Shown in pieces: positions 8,701-15,928 of a DNA stretch of 64,000 nt. The first letter of the stretch is position 1. The number at the start of each line of letters is the position of its first letter. The notes below the pieces were generated by a model. That model saw only the letters and a list, made by a program, of their open reading frames with translations. It was not told the DNA's origin and made no database searches. Origin of the DNA: Glycomyces sp. TRM65418 (GTDB lineage: Bacteria; Actinomycetota; Actinomycetes; Mycobacteriales; Micromonosporaceae); NCBI RefSeq assembly GCF_019710475.1, contig NZ_JAJFAX010000001.1:1-64000 (forward strand), read 5' to 3'. The position numbers were made by a program, and so were the translations under genes.

Positions 8701-9209
8701 ACGGCACCACCGACGGGTCGACGCTGTTCGTCTCGGACCAGCGCGACCTCATCGATCTGGCCGCCCTGGGACAGGTCGTCGGCATCGACGGCGCCCCCGC
8801 TCCGGAGCTCCAACGGCACGCCGACGCCATGACCGACGGAAACCTGGCCAGCGCCAGCGACGTGCGGGCGATCGGCGGCGAGTACTACCTGATCTGGGAC
8901 TTCGGAGAGGGCGGGTCCGTCTCGCTCGACCGGGCGGCGCTCCGGCCGCGCCAAGACGGGTACGGCCTCTCCCGCATGTGGAGCCAGGTGCTCGAAGGCT
9001 CGAACGACCTGGAGAACTGGACCAGGCTGACCGATCCGAGCCGGCCGACGCTCGACTGGCAGGATCTGCCTTCGCGCGACGACGGCTCCTACCGGTACCT
9101 GCGCGTCAGCAACGGCAACATCATCGGCATCGCCGAGCTGCGGCTCTACGGCGACTACCGCGTCTCGGCCGCCGACTCCGGCGGTGAAGCCCTGGAATTC
9201 GCCCGCTAG
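5703..9209 (+). CDS. large secreted alginate-lyase-like polysaccharide lyase with Ig-like and discoidin domains
   Basis: A 1168-aa secreted enzyme. A signal peptide (to about residue 35, PAQA) follows a run of arginines. Residues about 50-480 resemble the alginate lyase (alpha/alpha)-toroid fold (Pfam alginate_lyase group, seen in several PL families acting on alginate or glucuronan). Conserved-looking motifs are MNQHN with His246 and GRDQAH with His319, and GPFYHYG supplies tyrosines. C-terminal accessory modules follow: a putative Ig domain (about 612-705), an F5/8 type C-like domain (about 770-910), another beta domain (about 912-1010) and a second discoidin-like domain (about 1015-1155). 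These are probably carbohydrate-binding. A terminator follows. It likely makes the first cuts in a polyuronide whose products the 12-15.6 kb importer takes up; the substrate is inferred, not shown. Confidence 0.75.
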   Translation: MMQVERRRRRRPFAPLTALALAVGLVTAPAAPAQAADYEHLLTDHVVGINETVSDAGFVHPGVGLSAADLRNAQEMVRSGQEPWASYFDAMTQVRPWAAEGYTVDNMVRGRPEVPVTANFNEGTLRGRFTRDSFGVLTQALLWTMTGDEIYRKGAIMGLRTWSNMHPDGYAYFPDAHIHTGKPLSQFLMAAEIVRATDPVEDDTPGEHDGYSVTWTAEDDERLLGNLANPIVEVFNASNERWMNQHNFGLYGRIATAIYADDAEGYAKGVEWFTVNAAYDGYDNGAMAPQMPYIEADHPLNPYGEGFVQVREMGRDQAHGECNIDNFAALARFLDVQGTEVDPDDGTVSTAEDAVTAYQFLDNRLLEGADAFYGFMMGAPIPWVDERDTGGTLSQAYRGRVFNPLSELYYQYRYREGVDVEAEAPHLAELHERMDGPFYHYGTGVQNFWAPGDKSVEYWVAFPPEIAGTEPAPVEATAVSFGRHALPLDDGTEIVTEDGAAFARATASEDGTTSAVSRLMHPGGSHMGLRVRTDGPALLEVRDKEAPSGLNPLEPEPDTIATVELPDTGGEWRYVTYPAAGSNVDFYRVTGDGDTTVDFDTVVFRAESALTAPRFEQTRDRYYLRSGAASAFDLAAADEGGGVAYTAAGLPEGASLDPGTGTLAWTPAPRDRGRYDVQIVADDGESVTARTFELVVAKNRPKMIDAAVADGVDGDAVYTTETREAFEAALAAARDASEHGTDEEYREAFEALLDAVDALRLLNPRLADGTLDYRGIVTPTVITAGAVEALADGDNTSFAGDLLGTFFTLDFGPDHRVTAEAFDLQARHAFPTRYQGANVYGSLDGADWTLLTERPTANTNAMERLPVLAEHAGEEFRFLKVQVDEPGEPVGHLHIFSLAELRIHGERSEAVNDIAEASLASDDAVIGMVTSGDTVTATFTGDAPISDVEVAIAGQAADVTSEDGLHWTATTVLGEVTGGREATVRIDYTAADGTVADTFHGTTDGSTLFVSDQRDLIDLAALGQVVGIDGAPAPELQRHADAMTDGNLASASDVRAIGGEYYLIWDFGEGGSVSLDRAALRPRQDGYGLSRMWSQVLEGSNDLENWTRLTDPSRPTLDWQDLPSRDDGSYRYLRVSNGNIIGIAELRLYGDYRVSAADSGGEALEFAR

Positions 9210-9223
9210 GCGTCATAGGGAAG

Positions 9224-9251
9224 GGGGGCCGCGACGGACGCGGCCCCCTTT
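9224..9251 (+). terminator. rho-independent terminator of the large lyase gene
   Basis: Stem GGGGGCCGCG / CGCGGCCCCC (10 bp, 5-nt loop) followed by TTT, 15 nt after the lyase stop and before the convergent dehydrogenase gene. Confidence 0.8.
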
Positions 9252-9302
9252 CCGTTCAGACTCGCGCCGGCCCGGGTTCCTCGGTGCCGCTGCGGCCGAT
9301 CC

Positions 9303-10307
9303 TCATGCCTGCTTCCAGAGGGTGGCGGGGTCGATCGCGTGCAGGAGCGGTTCGCCGGCGGCCAGGCGTTCGGCCTCCTCGACGATGTACAGGCCCATGC
9401 GCGCCAGCTCGTTGCCCTGGGATCCGGCCACGTGCGGGGTGAGGAACACGTTCGGCAGGTCGAACAGGGGCGAGTCGGCCGGGAGGGGTTCGGGCGCGGT
9501 CACGTCGAGGACCGCCGAGATCCGGCCCGTCCGGAGTCGGGCCACGAGCGCGTCGGTGTCGACCAGGTTGCCGCGAGCGGTGTTGACGAGCACCGCGCCG
9601 TCCTTCATCGCGGCCAGGCGGCCGGCGTCGATCAGGTGGCGGGTCTCGGGGAGGTCGGGGGCGTGGAGCGAGACGATGTCGGACTCGGCCACCAGATCGT
9701 CCACTTCGGCCAGACGCACGCCGAGGCGGTCGGCCTCGTCGCGGCGGACGTACGGATCGGCCAGGAGCACGTCGAAGTCGAACGGGCGGAGCAGCTCGAT
9801 GACGCGGCGGCCGATCCTCGACGCGCCGATCAGGCCCACCGTGCGTCCGAAGTTGCCGGCGTCCGCGTGGTCCCGGCCGATCACGAATCCGCGCTCGGCG
9901 CGGAACCGCTCGCGCATGCCGAACAGGCCCTTGCCCGCCATCAGGACGGCGGCGAGCGTGTACTCGGCCACCGGCACCGCGTTGGCCGCCACGGCCGACG
10001 CGACCGCGACGCCGCGCTCATGGGCGGCGGCGTCGATCCACTTGACGCTCCCGGCGGCATGGAGGACCGCCCGGAGCTTGGGGGCCGCTTCGAGCACGGC
10101 GGCGTCGATCGCCGGCGCGCCCCAGCCGGAGACGATGACCTCGACGTCGCCGAGGCGTGCGGCGACACCGGGTTCGGTGAAGTCCCGCGCCACCAGCTGG
10201 GGGTCGATGTCGAGGACGGCGCCGAGTCGGCGCAGGAGCGGTTCGGGGAAGAGCCTGGGAAGGTATTCGGGGCTCATCGCGAACAGCGAGGGGACACGGG
10301 CGGTCAT
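9303..10307 (-). CDS. D-isomer-specific 2-hydroxyacid dehydrogenase family protein
   Basis: A 334-aa NAD-dependent oxidoreductase of the D-2-hydroxyacid dehydrogenase family (phosphoglycerate dehydrogenase-like). The Rossmann segment reads TVGLIGASRIGRRVIELL. The catalytic set is visible as the Arg in NTARGNLVD, a Glu in the TAPEPLPADSPLF stretch and His in LTPHVAGSQ. The start at 10307 has AGGAC 7 nt upstream; upstream in-frame ATGs lack a site. In this locus it may reduce or oxidise an alpha-keto acid derived from uronic acids, such as a DEH-type lyase product (inference). It stands alone on the minus strand between two lyase genes and has a GATAACG operator-like site just upstream. Confidence 0.9.
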   Translation of the reverse strand: MTARVPSLFAMSPEYLPRLFPEPLLRRLGAVLDIDPQLVARDFTEPGVAARLGDVEVIVSGWGAPAIDAAVLEAAPKLRAVLHAAGSVKWIDAAAHERGVAVASAVAANAVPVAEYTLAAVLMAGKGLFGMRERFRAERGFVIGRDHADAGNFGRTVGLIGASRIGRRVIELLRPFDFDVLLADPYVRRDEADRLGVRLAEVDDLVAESDIVSLHAPDLPETRHLIDAGRLAAMKDGAVLVNTARGNLVDTDALVARLRTGRISAVLDVTAPEPLPADSPLFDLPNVFLTPHVAGSQGNELARMGLYIVEEAERLAAGEPLLHAIDPATLWKQA

Positions 10308-10329
10308 GGGAGTCCTTTTTGCCGATAAT

Positions 10330-10343
10330 GAGATAACGTTTTC
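10330..10343. promoter_or_regulatory. operator-like site upstream of the dehydrogenase
   Basis: GAGATAACGTTTTC lies about 23 nt upstream of the dehydrogenase start, next to its Shine-Dalgarno. It has the central AACGTT typical of LacI-family operators and shares the GATAACG core with the sites at 5671 and 15662. Confidence 0.5.
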
Positions 10344-10510
10344 TAGCATAGGAGTCCCGGTCTCGTTTGTCGAGCCCGGTTCCCGAGCCGGTGCTCGAAC
10401 GCACCAGCGCCGACCTCGGGTCATGTCATCGCCCGGTCCGACCGCGCAACGCCGCGAACGACGGTTCCGCCAGACCGCCCAGGTGAGCGCGACGCAAATC
10501 CATTCTTCCA

Positions 10511-10539
10511 TTGACATGAATAAATGTCAGGGTTATCCT
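10511..10539 (+). promoter_or_regulatory. promoter of the second lyase gene
   Basis: Consensus -35 TTGACA (10511-10516), 17-bp spacer and -10 TATCCT (10534-10539). The expected start site, about 10546, lies immediately before the operator palindrome at 10548. Confidence 0.75.
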
Positions 10540-10547
10540 GAACTGTA

Positions 10548-10565
10548 TGGGATATCGATATCCCA
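10548..10565. promoter_or_regulatory. perfect 18-bp palindromic operator
   Basis: TGGGATATCGATATCCCA is a perfect palindrome with a central CG placed just downstream of the predicted start site of the lyase gene at 10626, a classical repressor position. It resembles the GGATATCG arm of the 5645-5688 repeat. Confidence 0.7.
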
Positions 10566-10625
10566 GAAATCCAGCGGTGGCGTTCCCCCGGCGTCGCACA
10601 CCGCGTGACGCAGCAGAGGTGCAGC

Positions 10626-11936
10626 ATGTCCGAACACGACCACACCCCCTCCGGCACTCGCCTGCGGCGACGGCGGCTGCTCGGCGGTTCGATCGCGGCC
10701 GGGGGCCTGGCCGCCGCCGGACTCGGCGGTCTCGGCATCGCGGCGGCCCAGAGCGGGAACGCGACCCGAGACGAGCACCCGTCCGCGACTCCGGCTCGGA
10801 CGGGCCACCCCGCGATGCTCCGCACCCAGGCCGACTTCGACCGCATGAAGGCCAAGGTCCAGGCCCGTCGAGCCCCGTGGATCCAGGGCTGGGAGAAACT
10901 GGTCGCCAACGGCCGCTCGCACAGCACCTGGCAGCCCCGCCCCGTCGAAGTGGTCGTCCGCGGCGGCGGCCAAGCGGAGAACTACGCCCAGCTCTTCCTC
11001 GACATCGCCGCGGCCTACCAGAACGCGCTGCGTTGGAAGATCACCGGCGACACCGCGCACGGCGACACCGCCCGCGACATCTGCAACGCGTGGTCGCGGA
11101 CCCTGAAGTCCATCGACCCCACCCACTCCGACTCCCGCCTCGCCTCGGGCATCTACGGGTTCCAGTTCGCCAACGTCGGCGAGCTGCTCCGCGACTACGA
11201 CGGCTTCGAACTGGGCCGGTTCCAGGACATGCTGCTCGACGTCTTCTACCCGCTGAACAGCGACTTCCTGGTCAGGCACAACAACACCTGCGACAGCCAC
11301 TACTGGGCCAACTGGGACCTGTGCAACATGGCCTCGATCATGGCCATCGGGATCCTGTGCGACGACCGGACGCAGTTCGACGAGGCGGTGGACTACTTCC
11401 ACCACGGCGCGGGCAACGGCGCGATCGACCACGCGATCCCCTTCGTCTACGACGGCGGCCTCGCCCAATGGCAGGAGTCCGGCCGCGACCAGGCGCACTC
11501 GGTCATGGGCATCGGCCTGATGGCCGCGTTCATGGAGATGGCCTGGAACCAGGGCGTCGACCTGTACTCGGTCAACGACAATGCCTTCGCCAAAGCCGCC
11601 GAGTACGTGGCGCGGTACAACCTCGGCCGCGACGTCCCGTTCACCCGGTACAGCTGGGGGCTCGGCGCCAACTGCGACTACCGGGAGCACACCGTGATCT
11701 CCTCCAGCGCCCGCGGGGAGCGGCGCCCGGTGTGGGAGATGGTCTACGGCCACTACACCCAGCGGCGGGGATTCGCGATGCCGAACGTGGCCGAGATGGC
11801 CGGAAAGGAAAGCCCCGAGGGCGGCGGCGGGGACTACAACCCCAACTCGGGCGGCTATGACGCCTTGGGGTTCGGCACCCTCACCCACGTCCGGCTCCAC
11901 TGGAACGACATCCCCGACGACCTGACCCCGCTCTGA
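10626..11936 (+). CDS. Tat-exported alginate-lyase-like polysaccharide lyase
   Basis: A 436-aa exported enzyme. Residues 10-45 form a Tat signal (LRRRRLLGGSIAAGG then a hydrophobic stretch). The remainder is an alginate-lyase-type (alpha/alpha) barrel beginning at MLRTQADFDRMKAKV, with CDSHYWANWDLCN (candidate His/Asn active-site region) and the GRDQAHS motif shared with the larger lyase at 5703. It lacks accessory domains. The start at 10626 is preferred over the GTG at 10605 because AGAGG lies about 6 nt upstream. It has its own strong promoter and palindromic operator. Together the two enzymes suggest degradation of alginate, glucuronan or a related polyuronide; the precise PL family is not settled. 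Confidence 0.75.
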   Translation: MSEHDHTPSGTRLRRRRLLGGSIAAGGLAAAGLGGLGIAAAQSGNATRDEHPSATPARTGHPAMLRTQADFDRMKAKVQARRAPWIQGWEKLVANGRSHSTWQPRPVEVVVRGGGQAENYAQLFLDIAAAYQNALRWKITGDTAHGDTARDICNAWSRTLKSIDPTHSDSRLASGIYGFQFANVGELLRDYDGFELGRFQDMLLDVFYPLNSDFLVRHNNTCDSHYWANWDLCNMASIMAIGILCDDRTQFDEAVDYFHHGAGNGAIDHAIPFVYDGGLAQWQESGRDQAHSVMGIGLMAAFMEMAWNQGVDLYSVNDNAFAKAAEYVARYNLGRDVPFTRYSWGLGANCDYREHTVISSSARGERRPVWEMVYGHYTQRRGFAMPNVAEMAGKESPEGGGGDYNPNSGGYDALGFGTLTHVRLHWNDIPDDLTPL

Positions 11937-12000
11937 GGCGGGGCACCGCGCACGGCGCCGGCGTCCGCCGACGCGCCGAACGGCGAGGCCGAGGGCGAAA

Positions 12001-12032
12001 GGGCCGGTCGTCCCCGACTCGACGACCGGCCC
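12001..12032. terminator. bidirectional terminator between convergent genes
   Basis: Perfect 12-bp stem GGGCCGGTCGTC / GACGACCGGCCC, 8-nt loop, between the lyase stop (11936) and the permease stop (12047). On the minus strand it is followed by TTTC. Confidence 0.75.
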
Positions 12033-12046
12033 GGCTTCGCCGGCGT

Positions 12047-12964
12047 TCAGCCCTTGATCGCTCCGGTGAGGACGCCTGAGGTGAAGTAGCGCTGGAGGAA
12101 CGGGTAGACGAGGAGGATCGGGACCGTGGCGAGCACGATGACCGCCATCTGGAGGGTCACGCCCGGCGGTGCGGGCTGGTCGGGTGAGACCACCGCGCCC
12201 GGGATCGCCACGCCCGCGAGCACGTACTGCTGGAGCACGACCTGGATCGGCCACTTCTCGCTGTCGTTGATGTACAGCAGCGCATTGAAGTACGTGTTCC
12301 AGTAGCCCACCGCGTAGAACAGGCCCATCACCGCCAGCACCGGCTTCGAGAGCGGCAGGACGATCCGCAGGAAGATCCGCCATTCGCCGGCGCCGTCGAT
12401 GCGGGCCGCCTCGATGAGCTCCTCGGGCAGGTTCTGGAAGAAGTTCCTGATCACGATCATGTTGAACGCCGAGATCAGTCCCGGGACGATGAGCGACCAG
12501 GTGGAGTCGAGCAGGCCCAGGTACTTGATGAGCATGAAGTTCGGGATGATGCCCGCGCCGAAGAACATCGTCGCCAGCACCATGATGAGCACGGCCTTCG
12601 CACCCGGGACCTGTCTCGTGCGGGCCAGACCCCAGGCGAGCGTCGAGGTCGCCGCGAGGGACAGGACCGTGCCGACCACGGTGATGAACAGGGAGTTCTG
12701 GAGACCCTGGGTCACAGTGCCGCCGTTGAATATCGCGCGGTAGGCGTCGAGCGAGTAGCGGGTCGGGAACACGACGCCGGAGCGGGCCTGCTCCGGAGCG
12801 GCGAAGCTCATCGCGATGACGTACACCAGCGGGTAGAGCATCGTGATCACGATCAGGGCGATCACCAATGCCTTGATGCCCCGGACCAGGGGCGAGGGCG
12901 GGTTCATCCACGGCGGTCGCCCTCCTTCGGCCTGCCGGGAGCGCGTCATTGTCGTCGTGGCCAT
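12047..12964 (-). CDS. carbohydrate ABC transporter permease (MalG/YtcP type)
   Basis: A 305-aa inner-membrane permease with six predicted helices and the EAA loop ELIEAARIDGAGEWRIFLRIVLPLSKP, which contacts the ATPase. The long segment FFGAGIIPNFMLIKYLGLLDS and the C-terminus FTSGVLTGAIKG are typical of the YtcP subgroup that partners LplB-type permeases. The start ATG at 12964 overlaps the stop of the upstream permease by one base. It is the last gene of the binding protein - permease - permease operon. No ATPase gene accompanies it. The substrate is probably the oligo-uronides released by the neighbouring lyases (inference from context). Confidence 0.92.
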   Translation of the reverse strand: MATTTMTRSRQAEGGRPPWMNPPSPLVRGIKALVIALIVITMLYPLVYVIAMSFAAPEQARSGVVFPTRYSLDAYRAIFNGGTVTQGLQNSLFITVVGTVLSLAATSTLAWGLARTRQVPGAKAVLIMVLATMFFGAGIIPNFMLIKYLGLLDSTWSLIVPGLISAFNMIVIRNFFQNLPEELIEAARIDGAGEWRIFLRIVLPLSKPVLAVMGLFYAVGYWNTYFNALLYINDSEKWPIQVVLQQYVLAGVAIPGAVVSPDQPAPPGVTLQMAVIVLATVPILLVYPFLQRYFTSGVLTGAIKG

Positions 12965-13944
12965 CAGAAGATCCCCTCTCCGCCCATCCGCTTGGCGAGC
13001 TTGTTCGCGGACAGCACCAGGATGGTGCCGATGACGCCCTTGAGCAGCCCCGCCGCGGTGGCGATGCCCCATTGGCCGCCGAGCACGCCTCGGAAGTACA
13101 CGAAGGTGTCCAATACCTGGGCCGCGTCCGCGCCGACCATGGGCTGCTGCAGCAGCAGCTGTTCGAAACCGACGGTGAGGATCGAGCCGATGTTGAGGAT
13201 GAGCAGGAGTGTCGTCACCGGGATCAGCGCGGGGAGGGTCACGTGGCAGGTCCGCTGCCACCCCGACGCCCCGTCGATCGCGGCGGCCTCGTAACGCTCC
13301 GAGGGGATCCCCGCGATCGCCGCGAAGAAGATGATGGTCCCCCAGCCGCAGTCCTTCCAGACGTTCTGGGCGACCACGAGGAACTTGAAGGTGTCGGCGT
13401 TCGTCATGGCGTCGAAGCCGCCCATCCCCCAGTCCTGCATGAGGCCGGCGACCAGCCCGCCCCCGCCCAAGACCTGCTGCCACACCGAGATGACGATGAC
13501 CCACGAGAGGAAGTGCGGCAGGTACACGATGGTCTGCACCAGCCGCTTCACGCGCTCGGAGAGCAGCGAGTGCAGCAGGAGCGCGAGCGCGATCGGCGCC
13601 GGGAACGCGAACACCAGCTGCAGGAACGCGATGATCAGCGTGTTCCGCAGGGCCGTCAGGACCTCCGGGTCCTGGAAGATGGCCGTGAAGTTCGCGAAGC
13701 CGACCCAGGGCGAGCCGTCGATGCCGCGGAACGGCGTGTAGTCCTGGAACGCGACCACGTTGCCGAGCATCGGCACGTACGCGAACACCAGGAAGAAGAG
13801 GGCTCCGGGGAGGATGAAGGTGTAGGTCCAGCGCTCGCGCCAGATCCGTTGCCGCAGCGAGAGTCGGCGCCGCGGACGGCGTGGTTCGGGCCCCGGGGCC
13901 CGCGAGGCGCGGGTCCCCGGGCCGGCGGCGGTCTGCACGCTCAC
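12964..13944 (-). CDS. carbohydrate ABC transporter permease (LplB type)
   Basis: A 326-aa permease of the LplB/PotB group. It has a basic, proline-rich cytoplasmic N-terminus (about 35 residues), six predicted helices and the EAA motif ERYEAAAIDGASGWQRTCHVTLPAL. It pairs with the YtcP-type permease encoded immediately downstream. The GTG start at 13944 overlaps the stop of the binding-protein gene (GTGA), so translation is coupled. Confidence 0.92.
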   Translation of the reverse strand: MSVQTAAGPGTRASRAPGPEPRRPRRRLSLRQRIWRERWTYTFILPGALFFLVFAYVPMLGNVVAFQDYTPFRGIDGSPWVGFANFTAIFQDPEVLTALRNTLIIAFLQLVFAFPAPIALALLLHSLLSERVKRLVQTIVYLPHFLSWVIVISVWQQVLGGGGLVAGLMQDWGMGGFDAMTNADTFKFLVVAQNVWKDCGWGTIIFFAAIAGIPSERYEAAAIDGASGWQRTCHVTLPALIPVTTLLLILNIGSILTVGFEQLLLQQPMVGADAAQVLDTFVYFRGVLGGQWGIATAAGLLKGVIGTILVLSANKLAKRMGGEGIF

Positions 13945-15599
13945 TTGCCGGCGTCCTTGAGCGCTTGCGTGTACTCGTCGCGCACCATGGTGCCCCCCTG
14001 CGACATGAAGTTGTCCACGAAGGACTCCAGGTCGTCGACGCTCTCGCGGCCGGTGATCACGCCGCGTTCGAAGTCGTCCCAGAGCTGCCGGAGCTGGGCG
14101 CCCTTCGTCACGAAGGTGTCCGACGCGCCTTCGAGTCCTTCGAGCGGCCGCGCGATCGAGTGCTGCGCCATGGACTCCATGACCTGGACGAACGAGTCGA
14201 GCCAGACGCTCTGGTTGGGGTGCACGCGATAGGAGTTGTCACCGCTGGTCACGCCCACGTACTGCACGCCCAGTTCGTTCAGGTCGTCGCCGGTCGGCAC
14301 CGGGATGCCGTTCGCGTCGAACTCGTAGTGCCGCCCTTCCTGGCCCCAGGCGACGAACAGCGCCTCCTCGGAGCCGAACGGCGCCGAGAGGTAGTCGAGC
14401 ACGTTGAGGATCTCGGTGAGGCGGTCCTCGTCCTCGGCCGCGGCGGCGGACACGCAGGTCGACTTGCCATAAGGGATGTTGCGCACGACGAGCTGCCCGG
14501 AGCCGTCGAAGCCCGGCATGTCGAAGAAGTCGTAGGCCGCTCCCGGGAGGTCCGCCTCCCAGAGCGCGAAACCGTCCGCGCTGACGGCCGTCTCGCCGAC
14601 CGCCTTGTAGGCCAGCGCCGCCCCGGAGACGATGTCGGCGGGGTTGGTGGTCATGGCGACCGGATCGAACACGCCCTCGGCCCACGCCTGCGCGAGCCAG
14701 GTGAGCATCTGCCGGTACCGGTCGGTCGTCGCCGACAGCACGAGCTCGCCGTCGTCGTCGAGCTGCCAGTCGGGGCCGACCTTGAACAGGCGGTACCACA
14801 TGATCGGGTCGTACTTGTTGACGCCGTAGACCTGCTGGCCGCCGGGGCCCGAGCCGAGCGCGGACACCTCTTTGAGCATGGCGAGCAGCTGGTCGGCGTC
14901 GGCGGGGGCGCGTCCCACGGCGGTCTGGTCCACCAGGTCGGTGCGCATGACCGGCAGGTTCGTCAAGGCCCACACGGGGGAGGGGATCTGGTAGATGCGG
15001 CCGTCCTTGAGACTGGCCTGCCAGATCTCCTCTTTGCGCGCGGCCAGGTTGGGCCACTTGAGGATGTTGTCGCCCGAGAGGACTTCGGAGAGGTCGGCGA
15101 AGGCGCCGTCGCGGATGCCCTGGAGGTTCACCGCAGACTGGTCGTTGACGAAGACCAGGTCGGGGACCTCGCCGGAGGCGAGCATGGTCGCGAACTTCTG
15201 GTCGAACACCGGCTGCGGCACGAACTGCGGCTCGAAGCTGACGCCGAGACGCTCGTTGAGTTCGGCCCAGTACTGGTTGCCGTCTTCGAGGGGTTTCGAC
15301 GGGTCGCCCCACGTGAGCTGGAAGGTGGTGACCTTCCCGCCGGAGCCGGGTTCGCGGTCGACCGACTTGAACCAGGTCTTCGGGTAGTCCGTGTAGACGT
15401 GCTCCATGCCGGGCGTCTCGGTGGCGAAATGGGGCTGCACGTCGAGGTCGGGCGCGGGTTGGTACGTGGGCATGTCGTAGTCGCCGCCCGCGGAGCCGCC
15501 GGCGCTGCCCGAGCATCCGGCGGCGGTGCTCCCGACGGTGGCGGCCGCGGCTGCGGCGCCCACTGCGCCGAGGAGCCTGCGGCGTGAGAATTCGACCAT
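13941..15599 (-). CDS. extracellular sugar-binding lipoprotein of an ABC importer (LplA type)
   Basis: A 552-aa solute-binding lipoprotein, long like LplA/YtcQ proteins that bind large or acidic oligosaccharides. It has a twin-arginine start (SRRRLLGAVG) and a lipobox TAAGC, so it is probably exported by Tat and lipid-anchored. The start at 15599 has AGGAGG 9 nt upstream; the frame is open further 5' but through promoter sequence. It is the first gene of a three-gene importer operon, with a clear promoter at 15703-15731 and GATAACG elements in its leader. Substrate by context: lyase-derived oligouronides. Confidence 0.9.
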   Translation of the reverse strand: MVEFSRRRLLGAVGAAAAAATVGSTAAGCSGSAGGSAGGDYDMPTYQPAPDLDVQPHFATETPGMEHVYTDYPKTWFKSVDREPGSGGKVTTFQLTWGDPSKPLEDGNQYWAELNERLGVSFEPQFVPQPVFDQKFATMLASGEVPDLVFVNDQSAVNLQGIRDGAFADLSEVLSGDNILKWPNLAARKEEIWQASLKDGRIYQIPSPVWALTNLPVMRTDLVDQTAVGRAPADADQLLAMLKEVSALGSGPGGQQVYGVNKYDPIMWYRLFKVGPDWQLDDDGELVLSATTDRYRQMLTWLAQAWAEGVFDPVAMTTNPADIVSGAALAYKAVGETAVSADGFALWEADLPGAAYDFFDMPGFDGSGQLVVRNIPYGKSTCVSAAAAEDEDRLTEILNVLDYLSAPFGSEEALFVAWGQEGRHYEFDANGIPVPTGDDLNELGVQYVGVTSGDNSYRVHPNQSVWLDSFVQVMESMAQHSIARPLEGLEGASDTFVTKGAQLRQLWDDFERGVITGRESVDDLESFVDNFMSQGGTMVRDEYTQALKDAGK

Positions 15600-15660
15600 G
15601 AGAGGGGTCCTCCTGATGATGGTGGGATCGGCGCGCCGGATCGAGGGGAGGCGCCAGGGC

Positions 15661-15668
15661 GGATAACG
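15661..15668. promoter_or_regulatory. GGATAACG operator half-site in the importer leader
   Basis: GGATAACG is identical to the element in the 5670-5677 arm of the lyase operator. It sits in the untranslated leader of the binding-protein gene, about 40 bp downstream of the -10. A second related stretch (GATAACCT on the minus strand) overlaps that -10. Confidence 0.45.
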
Positions 15669-15702
15669 AAGCAACCGAGCTCGGGTGGACTTCAGTGGGA
15701 GA

Positions 15703-15731
15703 AGGTTATCAGCGACTTCAACGGCGGTCAA
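15703..15731 (-). promoter_or_regulatory. promoter of the LplA-type importer operon
   Basis: On the minus strand, TTGACC (15731-15726), a 17-bp spacer and TAACCT (15708-15703) form a good sigma-70-type promoter about 100 bp before the binding-protein start. Confidence 0.65.
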
Positions 15732-15821
15732 TGGTGTGACTGAGGAAAGCTCGGCATCGCTAGAGTCCGATGCGTCAGGATTTCATGTAACACCTGTTCA
15801 AGACGCTGCATAGAGAGACCT

Positions 15822-15841
15822 TCGATCGCGAAGGCGATCGA
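15822..15841. promoter_or_regulatory. 8-bp stem-loop between divergent promoters
   Basis: TCGATCGC-gaag-GCGATCGA is a perfect inverted repeat between the importer promoter and the LacI gene. It has no T-tract and lies away from any stop codon, so it is more likely a protein-binding site than a terminator. Confidence 0.35.
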
Positions 15842-15852
15842 CCGCTCTGCCC

Positions 15853-15883
15853 GATCTATGAGAAAACGTAGATCCCATAGATC
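15853..15883. promoter_or_regulatory. inverted repeat upstream of the LacI gene
   Basis: GATCTATG (15853-15860) and CATAGATC (15876-15883) are exact reverse complements 15 nt apart, enclosing GAAAACG, a LacI-type half-site. The position, about 45-75 bp before the LacI start, suits autoregulation. Confidence 0.4.
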
Positions 15884-15928
15884 GACTCGGCGTCTTTCCT
15901 GATTTCCCGATCTCGTATCCTGGGGAGC

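Noticed and set aside
5658-8954. 1098-aa open frame on the minus strand opposite the large lyase
   Set aside because: It is a shadow: high GC removes stops on the opposite strand. The protein is Gly/Val/Arg-rich low-complexity without domains, whereas the plus strand carries a signal peptide and recognisable modules.
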